Of a stretch of 64,000 bases of DNA, positions 9,744-21,129 are shown piece after piece. Both the position numbers and the translations under genes were made by a program. Within the stretch, counting starts at the first letter, position 1, and the number at the start of each line of letters is the position of its first letter. This stretch comes from Monosporascus cannonballus (taxonomy: Eukaryota; Ascomycota; Sordariomycetes; Xylariales): NCBI GenBank assembly GCA_004154925.1, contig QJNS01000713.1, forward strand, positions 18,098-82,097, in the 5' to 3' direction. The notes beneath the pieces were generated by a model that saw only the letters and a list, made by a program, of their open reading frames with translations, was not told where the DNA came from and searched no databases.

Positions 9744-10385
9744 TTTACCGATTATTGTTATTTGGCGAAAACATTATAATTTTTATACTTTAACAAAGGC
9801 GTTTTCCGCCCGACATGTTTTATAATTACGATAGTAAATATTTGGGCAGAGTATTTTGTATATAAAGGTACCGAATTAAAATATAAGTTAAGCTTAAGCT
9901 TACAACTAAGTATCTAAGAAATATTAATTAAATATATAAAAAAGTAAAAGATAAAAAGAAAGAAATCTAGGAAAATAATAATAATAATTTTTTTTAAAAT
10001 TTTTATAATCGAAAATATAACGTTAAATTTATCCGAAGTAAATATTAATAGCTTAGGAAATTTTTCAGCTATGGCATATGCCGTATCGTTAATTATTAAC
10101 GTTAATTTGTTTTCGAACTTTGAGAAATAAAGGTAATAACGGGCCGTATTATCCTATCGTAATAAGGCGATTTGTTGGTTTTTCAAAAGTTTTTTTTTCG
10201 GAAACAAATTTATATTTTCCGTTAACGAACGCCTGTGGAAAATTATTATTTAAATTAGGGAATTTATAAGATAACTAGTCCGAATCGCTTATAACCGTTT
10301 TCACTATATTAGAACGTAATGTAAGGTCGATATTGTATTAAGCTTTAAATTGCTTAAGGTATTTGTTTTGTGTGAATAATTAAAA

Positions 10386-10409
10386 ATAATTAATACAATA
10401 ATTAATACG
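10386..10409 (-). repeat. 12 bp repeat pair inside an inferred intron
   Basis: On the minus strand it reads CGTATTAATTAT then TGTATTAATTAT. It lies inside intron 10353-10425 of the left-arm gene and in that gene's orientation. Confidence 0.6.
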
Positions 10410-10728
10410 TTATTAAAAACGGAACTTATAACAAATTATTAGCGGTATCCATAATGTTTTTATAGGCTTTATTTTGGATAACAGAGTTCGGTTCGGGATA
10501 TTTTTTATCCCAAGCCGCTTTATTGCAGCAAATTTTGACTCGTAATACTTGCTGGGTATTTTCTACGGCTTTTTTATTGGGATTTTTATAAAGGAATTTT
10601 TTGTTGCGATTTTGCGCTTTCGCAATATGTTTATTATTTAAAAGCGCGTCGTTGGGTTTATGACGTTTACAAAAAGATTTATTATTATTTTTTTCGGAAG
10701 CCGATATTATGCTAAATATAATGAAATA

Positions 10729-10752
10729 TCGATTAATACGAAAATTAATACG
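10729..10752 (-). repeat. 12 bp repeat pair inside an inferred intron
   Basis: On the minus strand it reads CGTATTAATTTT then CGTATTAATCGA. It lies inside intron 10712-10795 of the left-arm gene, near the expected branch-site region. Confidence 0.6.
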
Positions 10753-11404
10753 TATTATATCGGGAATACGGTATATTTATACTTTATATTAATACCTGCG
10801 GCGGAAAAAAACATTATTTGTTATAGCATTTACCTTTAAATTAATTATAAATATCAAAATTATTATCGCATTATTAATACGATTTAAAATATAAAAAAAT
10901 AATATAAATACTTTGTTATATAATAAAGATATACCCAAAACGGAAATTTGGTACTTAGTAAATAAATTGGGAGGAAATTAAGTAAGTATATATATAATTA
11001 ATTTACTTAAAAAATCCCGGCTAAATTTCGAGTAAAAAATTTTTATATTAAAAAAATACGTTATATTTATTATGCGATATTAAGAAAAAAAACCTTAAGT
11101 TTATTTGCTTGTAAATTTATTTAACTAAATGGAAATTCTTTAAATAAATAATAATTTTTTTTGCATAAATCGTACAAAAGTTACTGTTGGTAAATAATGT
11201 AATTAATTTATTTTCTACCGTTTTCTGTAATATCTTTAACGCGGATCGTTAAATCTTAAAATTGTTTCCCAATTGTATATTAAATAAGATTTTCCAAATT
11301 ATAGTTTAAAGAAATGCTATAGAATTAACAGGATATATTATTTTTAAACTGTTTAATTTTATGTAAAGCTATAGTTTCTTTAAATTAAAATCGTATTAAT
11401 TAAT

Positions 11405-11610
11405 TGTAAGATAATGGATAGCTGTGAGCTGGGTGAGGTGATCTCCGACCAGTCGTAAAGCAGATTCCAAGAAGTAAGTGTATTAGGTTACTTTTATCTG
11501 GCGTTTCCCACTAGCTGCCAGATGGTAAATTTATATTAATAAGTGGGTCGGTGGCTGATCGGTAGTTGGTTGGTTATCAGCCTTATTTTTATAAGGGCTA
11601 TATTTTTATA
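11405..11610 (-). repeat. 3' LTR of element E
   Basis: 206 bp, starting TGTAAGATAATGG and ending TTTTTATA (RIP-altered TTCTTACA). The ends form a short inverted repeat, TGTAAGA/TCTTACA. Confidence 0.82.
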
Positions 11611-13890
11611 ATTATTTCCCCTTTTTAAGTTATTAATTCTTAATAATAATATTATTAATTTAATATAACGCATTTTACAGATTTAATTACGTATATTTGC
11701 TAATAATTTATTGTTATATTATGTTATAAATGGTTGCCGTAATAATTAATGCGTATTATGTTACGTAATTAATTATGTTCCGCTTAGTTTTTTATTATAA
11801 TCCGTTTTTAACCTTATTTTATTTTTTTTTCTTTTTCGTGCCTTTATTTTCATTTTTTCTATATGCGTATTCTGTTTGGTCTCCCGTTTTTTTATTTTTA
11901 TTTCGTTTTCTTCGTTTGTTTTACGTATTATTTCCGTTCGCTATATTTTTTTTTGTAAAAAGTTTCAAAAAAAATGATATTTTGATATTAAAAAGGATTA
12001 GGATTTCCTTTAGCGTTATTCTCTTAATGCCGATAATAAGATAAATATTAATCGTATTACGAATAATAATAAACTATATTATATTTATGTAATATAACGT
12101 TATTTCGATTATTATGCGATTTGCGTTTAAATTTCGGATACCTTAAATTACGTTATAATTAGTTATTATTATAAGATTTTTTGGGCGGTAAATAATTATT
12201 TTTAATATTATTAATATCGTTATTTAATTTTCGTTTAAATTCTGATTATTTTTAAGGGTACCACTTAAACGGTTTTTTAATTGGGTACCGATAATTAGGA
12301 GTTAATCGACGAGTTCGAGAAAGTTCGTATTACGGGTATTTAATATAAACGTTTTAACGTAATTATAGTCGGTCGTTAATTTGATATCTTTTATAAGGCC
12401 GAATTCGCCTTTAACGTAATTATTATTAAGGAATATCGTTTCCTTAATGTAATTAAGGTCGATTTCCGATCGTCCGTTATGGTTACGGAAATCTAGTTTT
12501 AACGTTATTTTATAGGTTTGCAAATTTAGGTTTTTTTTGTAAATATTACGGTCCTTTTTTTATTATTCCGTAATTAATTTCCGATTAGGCATAGTTTTAA
12601 GGTATCCTTATAAATAAAGTAATTTTCGAAAGCCGTTATACCGTTACGCTTCCCGTTTATAAACATTTTCCGCCTGTTTTTTTAACGTTTTAACAAAATT
12701 CTGATATTTATTAAAAATTATAATTGGAAAACGGCTTTATTTAGTAAAATTATTACTAAACTTAAATATATTAAGCGCTTTAAAGACGGCGTTTTATTTC
12801 CGATTAATAACAAATTATATTTTAATTATTTAGGCCTTATTTTGGGTAAAAAATAAAACGTTTTTAAGTTTTTTCTGGATTTTACGTTTAACAAATTTAA
12901 TAAACGTACTTACTTTTTGCCATCGTATATTTTTTAATTATTTTCCGATATTTTTATATTAATTTCTTTAATATATTTATTAAAAGCTAATTAACGTAAG
13001 ATTTAATAATTAAATACGAAATTTTGTTTTCGAAATAAAGGTTTAATTTTTTATATCGTTTATAAATTTTTGATCGGTATACGATAAAATAATTATTCGT
13101 TAACGGTTTAAAAATAATTATATAATTAGGTAATATTTTAATATTAATATTTTAATTCTGTTTAAAATTATTTTTTAGAATTTTTATAATTATTAGATAA
13201 TTAACTTTCGATTAGATTATTATTATTCTGTAATTTTTGAGTCGTTTTATTTCTTATATACGTATTTAAACTTTTTTTTCGTAACGTTATAATATTTTAA
13301 ATATATATTTAGAATGTTTTTAAGGCTTTTACGTATTGTATTCGGCGGGCTAGCTTTTTTATTTAATCAGATATTTACGCTGCCTCCGGTTATTTCGATA
13401 ACGGATAATATTTTTACTACTTATTTTTTTTATTTTTTATTAAGTTCGGTAACGTTATTTAAACGTTACCCGGTTCCCGGTTATATTACGGTTTTAATAA
13501 AAATATTAAAAATATATTATATATTTATTAATATTTAATAAGAAAAATAACTTTATATGTTTAAAATTTTATTTATTTTTTAATCGTAACCTGGATATAA
13601 ATCGGTATAAAGTTTTTATTTTTAAATTTAAAATTCTTAATTAATAAATTTACTTATTATTTTAATTAAAATTTTATGAACATATAATGTTAATTATAAT
13701 ACTTTTTTTAAGTTATTATTACTTTTTTTAATATTCGTACATTATTTAACAAATAACTGCCATTTTTTCGAAACGTTCCTTAATTCTTTATATTTATCTT
13801 TGAAATCTTTATAAAAGGTATTTTACCATTTTTAAATAATACTTATATAAGGTTTCGAACAAAAAACGGCCGGTAAACGTATTTCGTATA
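11611..13890 (-). pseudogene. 3' portion of element E, including an unrecognised coding block
   Basis: This is the continuation of E downstream of integrase. Between about 12302 and 12720 the minus strand keeps an almost stop-free frame containing LDFRNHNGRSEIDLNYIKET and FGLIKDIKLTTDYNYVKTF, preceded by a KTLKKQAENVYKREA stretch. It is not part of a Gypsy domain I can name. It is conspicuous because everything around it is full of stops. It could be an integrase C-terminal extension or an extra ORF after pol. Confidence 0.5.
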
Positions 13891-13895
13891 TTATT

Positions 13896-14317
13896 TGTAA
13901 CGAACCTGTTATATATCCACCTGGAGGTATAAGCAGTATCCGAAAAGGGTTCTTGATTTGCAGGTAACAATAGGGCGAAAAATGATTTAGTGGTTTATTC
14001 GTTAAAAAGATTTAAAGACTTTTCTTTCAATTAGAGAACGGTGCAATTATTTTTTAATTAAAAGCTTAAATTAATAATTAAAAAGTAAAATTAAGTAAGT
14101 GGCTATTTATATAGAAAACCTGAAATCTTATATCTTTTTTTATTTTACCAGTATGATATTGATTTTTTGGATTTGTTAGATTACCTAGATCATAACGATC
14201 TATATAATTTAATAAATTAATTAAATTATTTTAAGTTACGTAACTTAAAGTATGAAGCTTTCCTTTTTTCTATAGCTCTAAGGCCTCCAGAACGGGTTTA
14301 TTCGGGGATCCGTAATA
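13896..14317 (-). repeat. 3' LTR of B1
   Basis: 422 bp copy matching the LTR at 20704-21124 apart from RIP-type differences. Confidence 0.87.
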
Positions 14318-14329
14318 CCATTCTCCTTT

Positions 14330-14990
14330 TCTCAGGATTTTTGTCCCAAAGATAAAAAAGTAAGCACTCCTCCTTTCTAATTGAAAACTATTTTTCTTAC
14401 TGCCAATTCACTATGGCGGGTTGCGCAAAAAAACCGACGCGCTTATCCCGTGCGAATTAACGTCAGATTTGCGATAACCGGTTTGCTTATATTTTCAAGT
14501 TTGGGTTTAAGGTATTACCTTGTTTTAATTATTTTTTATTTGGAAAATTTAAGTGTTTTATAACGGAAAATATTTTAAGTTATTATTATTATATCTGTCG
14601 TTAACGTTATTATAACGGATTAACGATTGTTATATCTTTATTAAAAAATATTAGTTCTAAATATAATCGCCTTTAAAAAAAGCGTTATACCGCCGAAAAC
14701 GAACTTATGAAATTATAGCGAAAGTTTTAAAAAGAAATATCAAAAAGAATAAATAAGTTATAACGCTTACGTCGTTAGAAAAATATTTTAAAGGAAAAAG
14801 GGTTATAGCTGTTTTTCGAAAGTTACGAACTGGATTAATTAAAAAAACAGGAAAAGATAGAAAAAAAACGATAACGTATAAAAACGGAATAAGCGTAACT
14901 TATTTCGAAAATAAACGCCATAACGGAGGCGTTTATTTTTTTTGATTAAAACGGCGCAAAGTTAAATTTAAATGGAAAGGTTTTATCGTT
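14330..14990 (+). pseudogene. Antisense ORF in the 3' region of B1
   Basis: The plus strand, opposite to gag-pol, carries coding-like sequence with a Cys-containing block (ICDNRFAYIFKFGFKVLPCF) and Lys/Arg-rich stretches. It aligns in position and partly in sequence with the antisense frame of A1 (45930-46430), for example the shared CF-x-aromatic motif. Stops and frame shifts from RIP break it up. Confidence 0.45.
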
Positions 14991-15034
14991 TACAACCTTA
15001 GCCGTATTAAAAACGGTTGGTTAAGATTTTATCG

Positions 15035-18000
15035 GTAAAACGTCTTAATTAGGTTTATCGTATTCGTTAAATAATTAAGTAATTCTTACGTATTTTCTTT
15101 ATATAAATATTTTTCTTATTTAATTAAGTACTGAATTTTATTTTTAATTATTTTAGTATTTAATATTTGTTCGATTTCGTATTTATCAAAATCTTTTTCA
15201 AATTTTAGGTCCGTTTTTAATGGGGCGTTTTTAAGTATTGATTTAAGTAAAAAAAATATAAAAAACAAGGTATATTTTTATGTTTTTGGGTAACGATAAT
15301 CGGTAGTTAATTTTGAAAATAACTTTTTCAATCTTAAATAATTTAAACTTTTTAAAATTAAGTTTATTATTGGGTTTTTTTGTTTTAATTTGTAAAATAT
15401 TCGAAATTGCGTTTTATTTTTAGCGTAATAAGTAAATTTTATTTCCTTTTGTTAAAATTAATCCTTTAATTTTTTTTGTTATAATATTAAGTTATCCGTT
15501 ATTAAAAAAATCGCAATTTATTTTGGAAACGGGCTTAGATCGTTTTGATTTTTATCGTTAACGTTTTTGCTTTTGGGGTAATCGTAATAATTTTTGATAT
15601 TTTATTAAGCGATTATTTGGGTCGTTTTATTTTTATATCGTATCCGTATATAGCGGTATAAAAGGATACGCCCATATTTTCGTTAACAGATATATTATAA
15701 GTAATTTATATCAATAATAAAAATTTTACCCAATTATTTTGTTAGTAATTAACGTAATTTCGAAAATATTATTCCAAAGTTTAATTTAATTTTTCGGTTT
15801 AATTATTTGTTTAGGAATAATACGTTATTAAGAACTTAAATTTAGTATTAATTTATTTAAAAAAGTTGGTATTAAATTTTGAAATAAAAAGCATATTTTT
15901 ATCGGAAATAATTTTTTCTGGTATCCCGTATTTATCGAGGTAATGCTTAATAAAAACGTAAGCTAATTATTTTGCCGTTACGTTTCCTTTAAAAAGTAAA
16001 AAGTACTTATATTTAGTAAATCTGTTAATAATTACTTACATTCCGTTGTATTTAATTCCAGTAACTAAGTTTTTAAATAAAAATAAATTAATGATAAAAT
16101 CCTAAGTTATAATATTCCATATTTTGTTAGGAATATTAATAAGTTGCAATAGCCCGTAAGGCTTATAACGTACTGCTTTAGCCTTATTGCAAATATTGCA
16201 GTCCTTAATTATTTTTTTGATTATTTGGCGTAATTCTGGGAAATTATATTTTTCTTATAACCCTTTAATAATTTTAAAAATTTTTTGATATCCGTTTAAT
16301 AAATTTTCGTAAAATTCTTTTACGAATTATTTTTATTAATTTTTGGGAACATAAATTTTGCCACGGTACAATAATTAATCCTTAGGTTATCCTTTTAGCT
16401 GCTGAACCTTTTTTTGTTTTTTTATATTATAAGAATTTCGGAATCGTATTAAAAATTCAAGAATTGGTTTTTTTATTATTTTACATAATTGTATAATATT
16501 GTCCTTATTATATTAAAATATTTGCATATTTTTTTTGGGGACCTTGGAGTTATCATTTTTTTTGCGGTTAAAAATATTTGCTTAGATATTTTTTTTTCTT
16601 TTAATATAATATATCCTAAAATTGAATTTTGACAGAAAAATTATTTATTTTTTATGTCGTTTATTTAGTTCTTGAACTTTTATAAATTAAGTAAGGTTTT
16701 TATAATCAAAGTAAATATCGAAAGGTTTTTTCGTTTTATTAAGAAAAGGTTCTTATTCTTTAAAAATATTAATAATTATTAATAACTTTTTATCGTAAAT
16801 CTAATATTTAAGTTTTGCGTTTTGGAATGCTTTTAAATAATATGCTACTGGATATTATTTATTATTATTTTTTTATTACTTTAAAATTGCACCTAGGGCA
16901 TATTTTGAAATATTTGTTTTTAGGCGTTTTTTTATTTGGGTTTGGTATTTTTACGATAGGTCTATTGGTAATTATTTTTTTTAGTTTTCGGAATATTTTT
17001 TTCGTTTCCTTTAAAAGTTCGAATTTTTTTCCGACGTATTCCTTGGTGGTAAATTTCGTTAATAACCTAATTATATTTCCATATCCCTTAATTAAAATAC
17101 GTACGTAACCGGTAAATCTTAAAATTTATTAGATATTCGTAACGGTCGCCTTATTAAGGATAAGCCAGCCCTTAATTATTTCTAATTTAAAATATTGGAT
17201 TTAAATTTGGCCGGAAATAAAGGTAAATCCCAGAAAATCTAGTTTCTGCATATGCTATACGTTTTTGGCTGGGTTAATTCGAATATTTGCTTCGTTTAAA
17301 GTCCTAAGCACTTTAGCCATATGTTTTTTATATTCTTTTAGGGTTTCAAAGTAAATAAGGATGTCGTCGAAGTAAACAAATACGAATTTATCTAAGAATT
17401 ATTTAAAAGTAATTATGATTAAATGTTGAAAACTGGTAAAAGCGTTAATAAGTCCTATAGGCATTATTCGGTATTCGTAAAATCCATATACCGTTTTGAA
17501 AACCGTTTTTTATTTTTTTCCTTTGGTTATTTTAATATAATAATAACCATCCCGGAGATTAAGAGTAATAAACCATTTTGTTTTGCTAGTATTCTTTTTT
17601 AAGGTGTTTATAAGTATTAGGAGATATCCGTTTTTGATAATAATATTGTTTAGTTATTAGTAATTAATTACTTTTCGATAAATAAGGTTTTTTTTATCGA
17701 TTTTTTGTTTTCCATTTTTCAACTTTGGTACCATAAAAACGGGGTATCCGGCGAGAGAATTAAAGGGTTGGATATACCCTTTTTTAGATTTAACTGTATG
17801 TTTTTCTATAAGGCCTTTGTTTTTTCCGGGTTTATGTAATAGATCTTATGGAATTTAGGATGATATTTTTTTTGATAGGTATTTGATAATCTTATTAATT
17901 ATGTAAAAGTAATTCGTGGTTTTTTTTGTCCTTGAATAATTTGGTAAATTTCCGATATTTTGGTGGTATAGTGGTAGTTTGGTTTAAAACTTAGACTTTT

Positions 18001-20300
18001 CGAATTATATAGCAAATTTCGCGGTAATTTTTTCCTTCCAATTTTATTATTTTGTTATCTTATAAAAGTACTTGATTTTTCCAATTAATATATGGGTTGT
18101 TAAATTTAAGCTATAGTATTCTTAAAATAATATCATGTTTTAAGATATCGGCAATATTTAATAAAAGTCGCTTTTAGTATCTTTAGATCCAAATTAGAAG
18201 TTTTTTTATTTCTTTAAGAATTTGTCCATTTTTATATATGGATAAGTTTTTATTTACCGTACGTAACTTATAAAATTTTAATTTATATTTCTAGAGAATC
18301 CTATATTTTTCGGTTATTAAGGGGGAAATAAAATTTCTTTCGGTTTTTAAATCGATTATGGCTTTAAACGTTTTGTTTTTGTACTGGAAGAAAATTTTAA
18401 TTTGATTATGTACTTTTTTTATGGCTTTATATAAGGTTTTATAAATTTGGGCTTTTTAATACCTTAATTTCGAAGGCCTTTGGCGTTTTTTAATTGGTAT
18501 TATTTGGTTACAAAAAAACGTTTCTATTTTTGGGCCTTTCGAACGGCATATTTAGTACAGTAATCATCTATATATTTGTACCATTTCTTTTTATTATACT
18601 GGCATCCAAAAATAACCGTCTTTTTCTAGCACGACTTTTGGTCCTGCGTTTCCCGGGTTACAAAGTTAAAGATGGGAACCTTTAAAGGGGTTATTCCCAT
18701 ATTTAGGAATTTGTATAAGATACAAAATATCGAAAAGTAATATAAATATCCTTGCGATATGGCTTTTTAACTTTACTCCGAATCGGGATATAAATAATAA
18801 GACCTAGGGTATTTTGGCCATCGTAGGGTTTTTGTGCATCTGTATTTATCGTTTAGCTCGGTTGGCGTCTCCTCGTTTTGGCCGGGCCAAAAATTATGGT
18901 CCTTTTTTGCTCTAAGGTAAACCAGGCAATCGTTAAAGTAATAGACGGTAAAATGCAACGAATCGTAAGTAACTACTTATGGTTTCTTCGAGTGCACCGT
19001 ATATTTTCGGAATTCGCAAAGCTTAGGGGATAACTGTTTATGGTTGCTAATGTCTGGTCGAAATTAACCGTTCTTTGTGTGAACTTTATATTTCTGGGAA
19101 TTAATATAGTACTGGCATCTTAATTCTATGGCTATCCTGGAAGCCGTTTGTCCTGGATAATATTTATAGGCTTTAACCTTAAAGTCCTGATAAATAGGAT
19201 AATTCTCGTACTTTAGGATGTCGTTCTGTATCTGGGTAATTGTGGCAATAATGAATTCTGGCTGGAAGAAAATCGTATTAATTTTTTTCTTTTCCTTTTC
19301 TGCCTTATTATCGGTTTTTTATTTAGCCGCTTTAGCCTTTTTTTAGGATTAAAAAATTTTTCCTTTCTTGGAGTCCCTTTTTGCGGGGGAGCGATATTCG
19401 TTTTTGAAATATCCTTTCTTGCCATAATTGAAATATTTTATTTTGGATTTGTCTTTTTTGGGCTTTTTCGAAGCGGTATTCGCTTTTTTCTGGAGCTTGC
19501 CCTTGTCCTTTTTGGTTCGATTACTGGAGCTTTTGTTATTACTTCGTCTGCCGGACCCTTTTTTTTCGAGGTACTGATTAAAGGTATAACGGTCGGCAAT
19601 AATAGCCTTATTTATATATTTTGCAAAAGATCCCATCTTGGGTTTTATATATAATTCGTCCTTAACCTAAAGCTTTAGACCGTTATAATAGAGATAAAAA
19701 ATACGTTTTTTGGTAAGTTAAAAATAGTTATCAAACGGTTAAATTTAATCGTATATTTAGATGTTAATTTTATCTGGCGAAAGAAGTAAAGTTATTTAAC
19801 CGCATATTATTTTTTGTTTGGATTTCCGAATAAAATTTGCATTTTTTTTTCGAAATATTTATATTTGTTAAAAATGTAATTGGTTATATCCGAAAATTTG
19901 TTGGGGTAATTTTGCAAGTAATCTTTCATAATAGATTTAAACTATAAAAAAAATTTTCCGGTAAGTAATTATAAAATGGCCATTATTTTTTAATAGTTTT
20001 CCGTTAAGGAACTTTCGTAAAATTTAAAATAAAGTCGGGCCTGGATTAGGAATTCTTTTATATCTGTGGATCCGTTATAGGGTTTGGGAAAAATTGGCTT
20101 ATAGCCCTTAACGTCTGGCATTCCGTGGTAACTAGGAGGCGGAATTATTTCTTTTCTGGATTGGTTCGTACCAAACCGTGGCAGAATTGAAACTTTCTAT
20201 TGCTATTATCGAATAAGCTTAACGTTTTCCTTCTTTAAGGCTTATATTTCCGTTATTAGAATATATAACTTTTTATCGATTAATAATTTATTTTCCTTTT
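15035..20300 (-). pseudogene. gag-pol of B1
   Basis: Gag ends in a zinc knuckle at 19394-19435 in which all three Cys and the His are now Tyr (YFNYGKKGYFKNEY), the signature of RIP on a CCHC box. An extra block around 18773-19250 (HFTVYYFNDCLVYLRAKKDH ... RWPKYPRSYYLYP) matches A1. The reverse transcriptase active site YFDDILIYF is at about 17347-17388. The integrase zinc-finger half DCNICNKAKA is near 16185. A chromodomain-like segment (KYEIEQILNTKIIKNKIQYL) lies near 15090-15190. Many stops make it non-functional. Confidence 0.85.
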
Positions 20301-20703
20301 CCTTTTATCTTTCGGTAAAGTATTTTTCTTTAGTAATAAGTTTTTTTGCTTTACCTTTTTGGCCCTAGGTCGGGTATTCCTTTTTTTCCTTTATTTCGGA
20401 CTTTTATACTTTAATTATTTTTCTTACAGGCGAAAGTTGTTATTAAAATTAAAAGGAAAAAAAACCTTTTTAGGACTGGGTAATAAGGGGTATTATATTA
20501 TTAATTAGTTAAAAAACTTCTTTTAAGGGTAATAAATTATCTAATTTGGTTACTAACTCCTTACTGGCTAATAACGGAGATCGGATTTGCTATTTATTTT
20601 TTAAATATCGTCCTATGTTATTGTTTATATTAAGTTCAGAAAAATTTATGCCTTAATTAGGCGGTAAATTATTTGTCGGCTATTAATTAAGGAGTTATCA
20701 AAA

Positions 20704-21124
20704 TATAACGAACCTATTATATATCTATTTAAAGGTATAAGTAATATCCGAAAAGGGTTTTTAATTTGCAGATAATAATAAGGCGAAGAATAATTTAATG
20801 ATTTGTTCGTTAAAATGATTTAAAAAATTTTCCTTTAACTAAAAAACGGTGCAGTTACCTTTTAATTAAAAGCTTAGATTAATAGCTAAAAAGTGAAACT
20901 AAATAGGTGGTTATTTACATAGGAAACCTAAAGTTTTATACCTTTTTCTATTTTACCGATATAATACTGATCTTTTGGATCTGTTAGATTACCCAGATCA
21001 TAACGATCTGTATAATCTAATAAATCAGTTAGATTACTTTAAGTTACGTGATTTAAAATGTGGAGCTTTCCCTCTTCTGTAGCCCTGGGGCCTCCAGAAC
21101 GGGTCTACTCGGGGATCCGTAACA
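20704..21124 (-). repeat. 5' LTR of B1
   Basis: 421 bp. In plus orientation it starts TATAACGAACC (RIP of TGTAACG) and ends GGATCCGTAACA, followed by the target duplication TTATT. Confidence 0.87.
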
Positions 21125-21129
21125 TTATT

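Larger units (their letters stand above)
10105..10800 (-). pseudogene. Unrecognised intron-containing gene in hAT left arm, RIP-damaged
   Basis: Two exons are clear on the minus strand. Exon 10426-10711 reads about 95 codons with a stop only at its last codon and includes SFCKRHKPNDALLNNKHIAK and AWDKKYPEPNSVIQNKAY. Exon ~10105-10352 includes LSYKFPNLNNNFPQAF and QYGPLLPLFLKV with a few TAA/TAG codons of the kind RIP makes from CAA/CAG. Inferred introns are 10353-10425 (acceptor CTTAAG) and 10712-10795 (donor GTATTA, acceptor TTTAG), and the exons join in one frame. Both introns contain a 12 bp repeat pair. The product is basic with a few Cys/His. I do not recognise it. It runs outward, opposite in direction to the transposase, and lies between the two left-arm solo LTRs and element E. 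Confidence 0.6.
13896..21124 (-). mobile_element. Ty3/Gypsy chromovirus B1, full length, RIP-mutated
   Basis: 7,229 bp with LTRs 13896-14317 and 20704-21124, flanked by TTATT (13891-13895 and 21125-21129) inside element E. In minus orientation the LTR begins TGTTACGGATCC and ends GGTTCGTTACA. A purine tract (GAGAAAAGGAGAATGG) adjoins the 3' LTR. Coding order along the minus strand: gag, CCHC zinc knuckle, extra domain, protease, reverse transcriptase, RNase H, integrase, chromodomain. Confidence 0.9.

Noticed and set aside
11775..12044. 89-codon plus frame rich in Phe/Leu
   Set aside because: Hydrophobic frames of this kind are expected in T-rich RIP DNA; no signal beyond composition.
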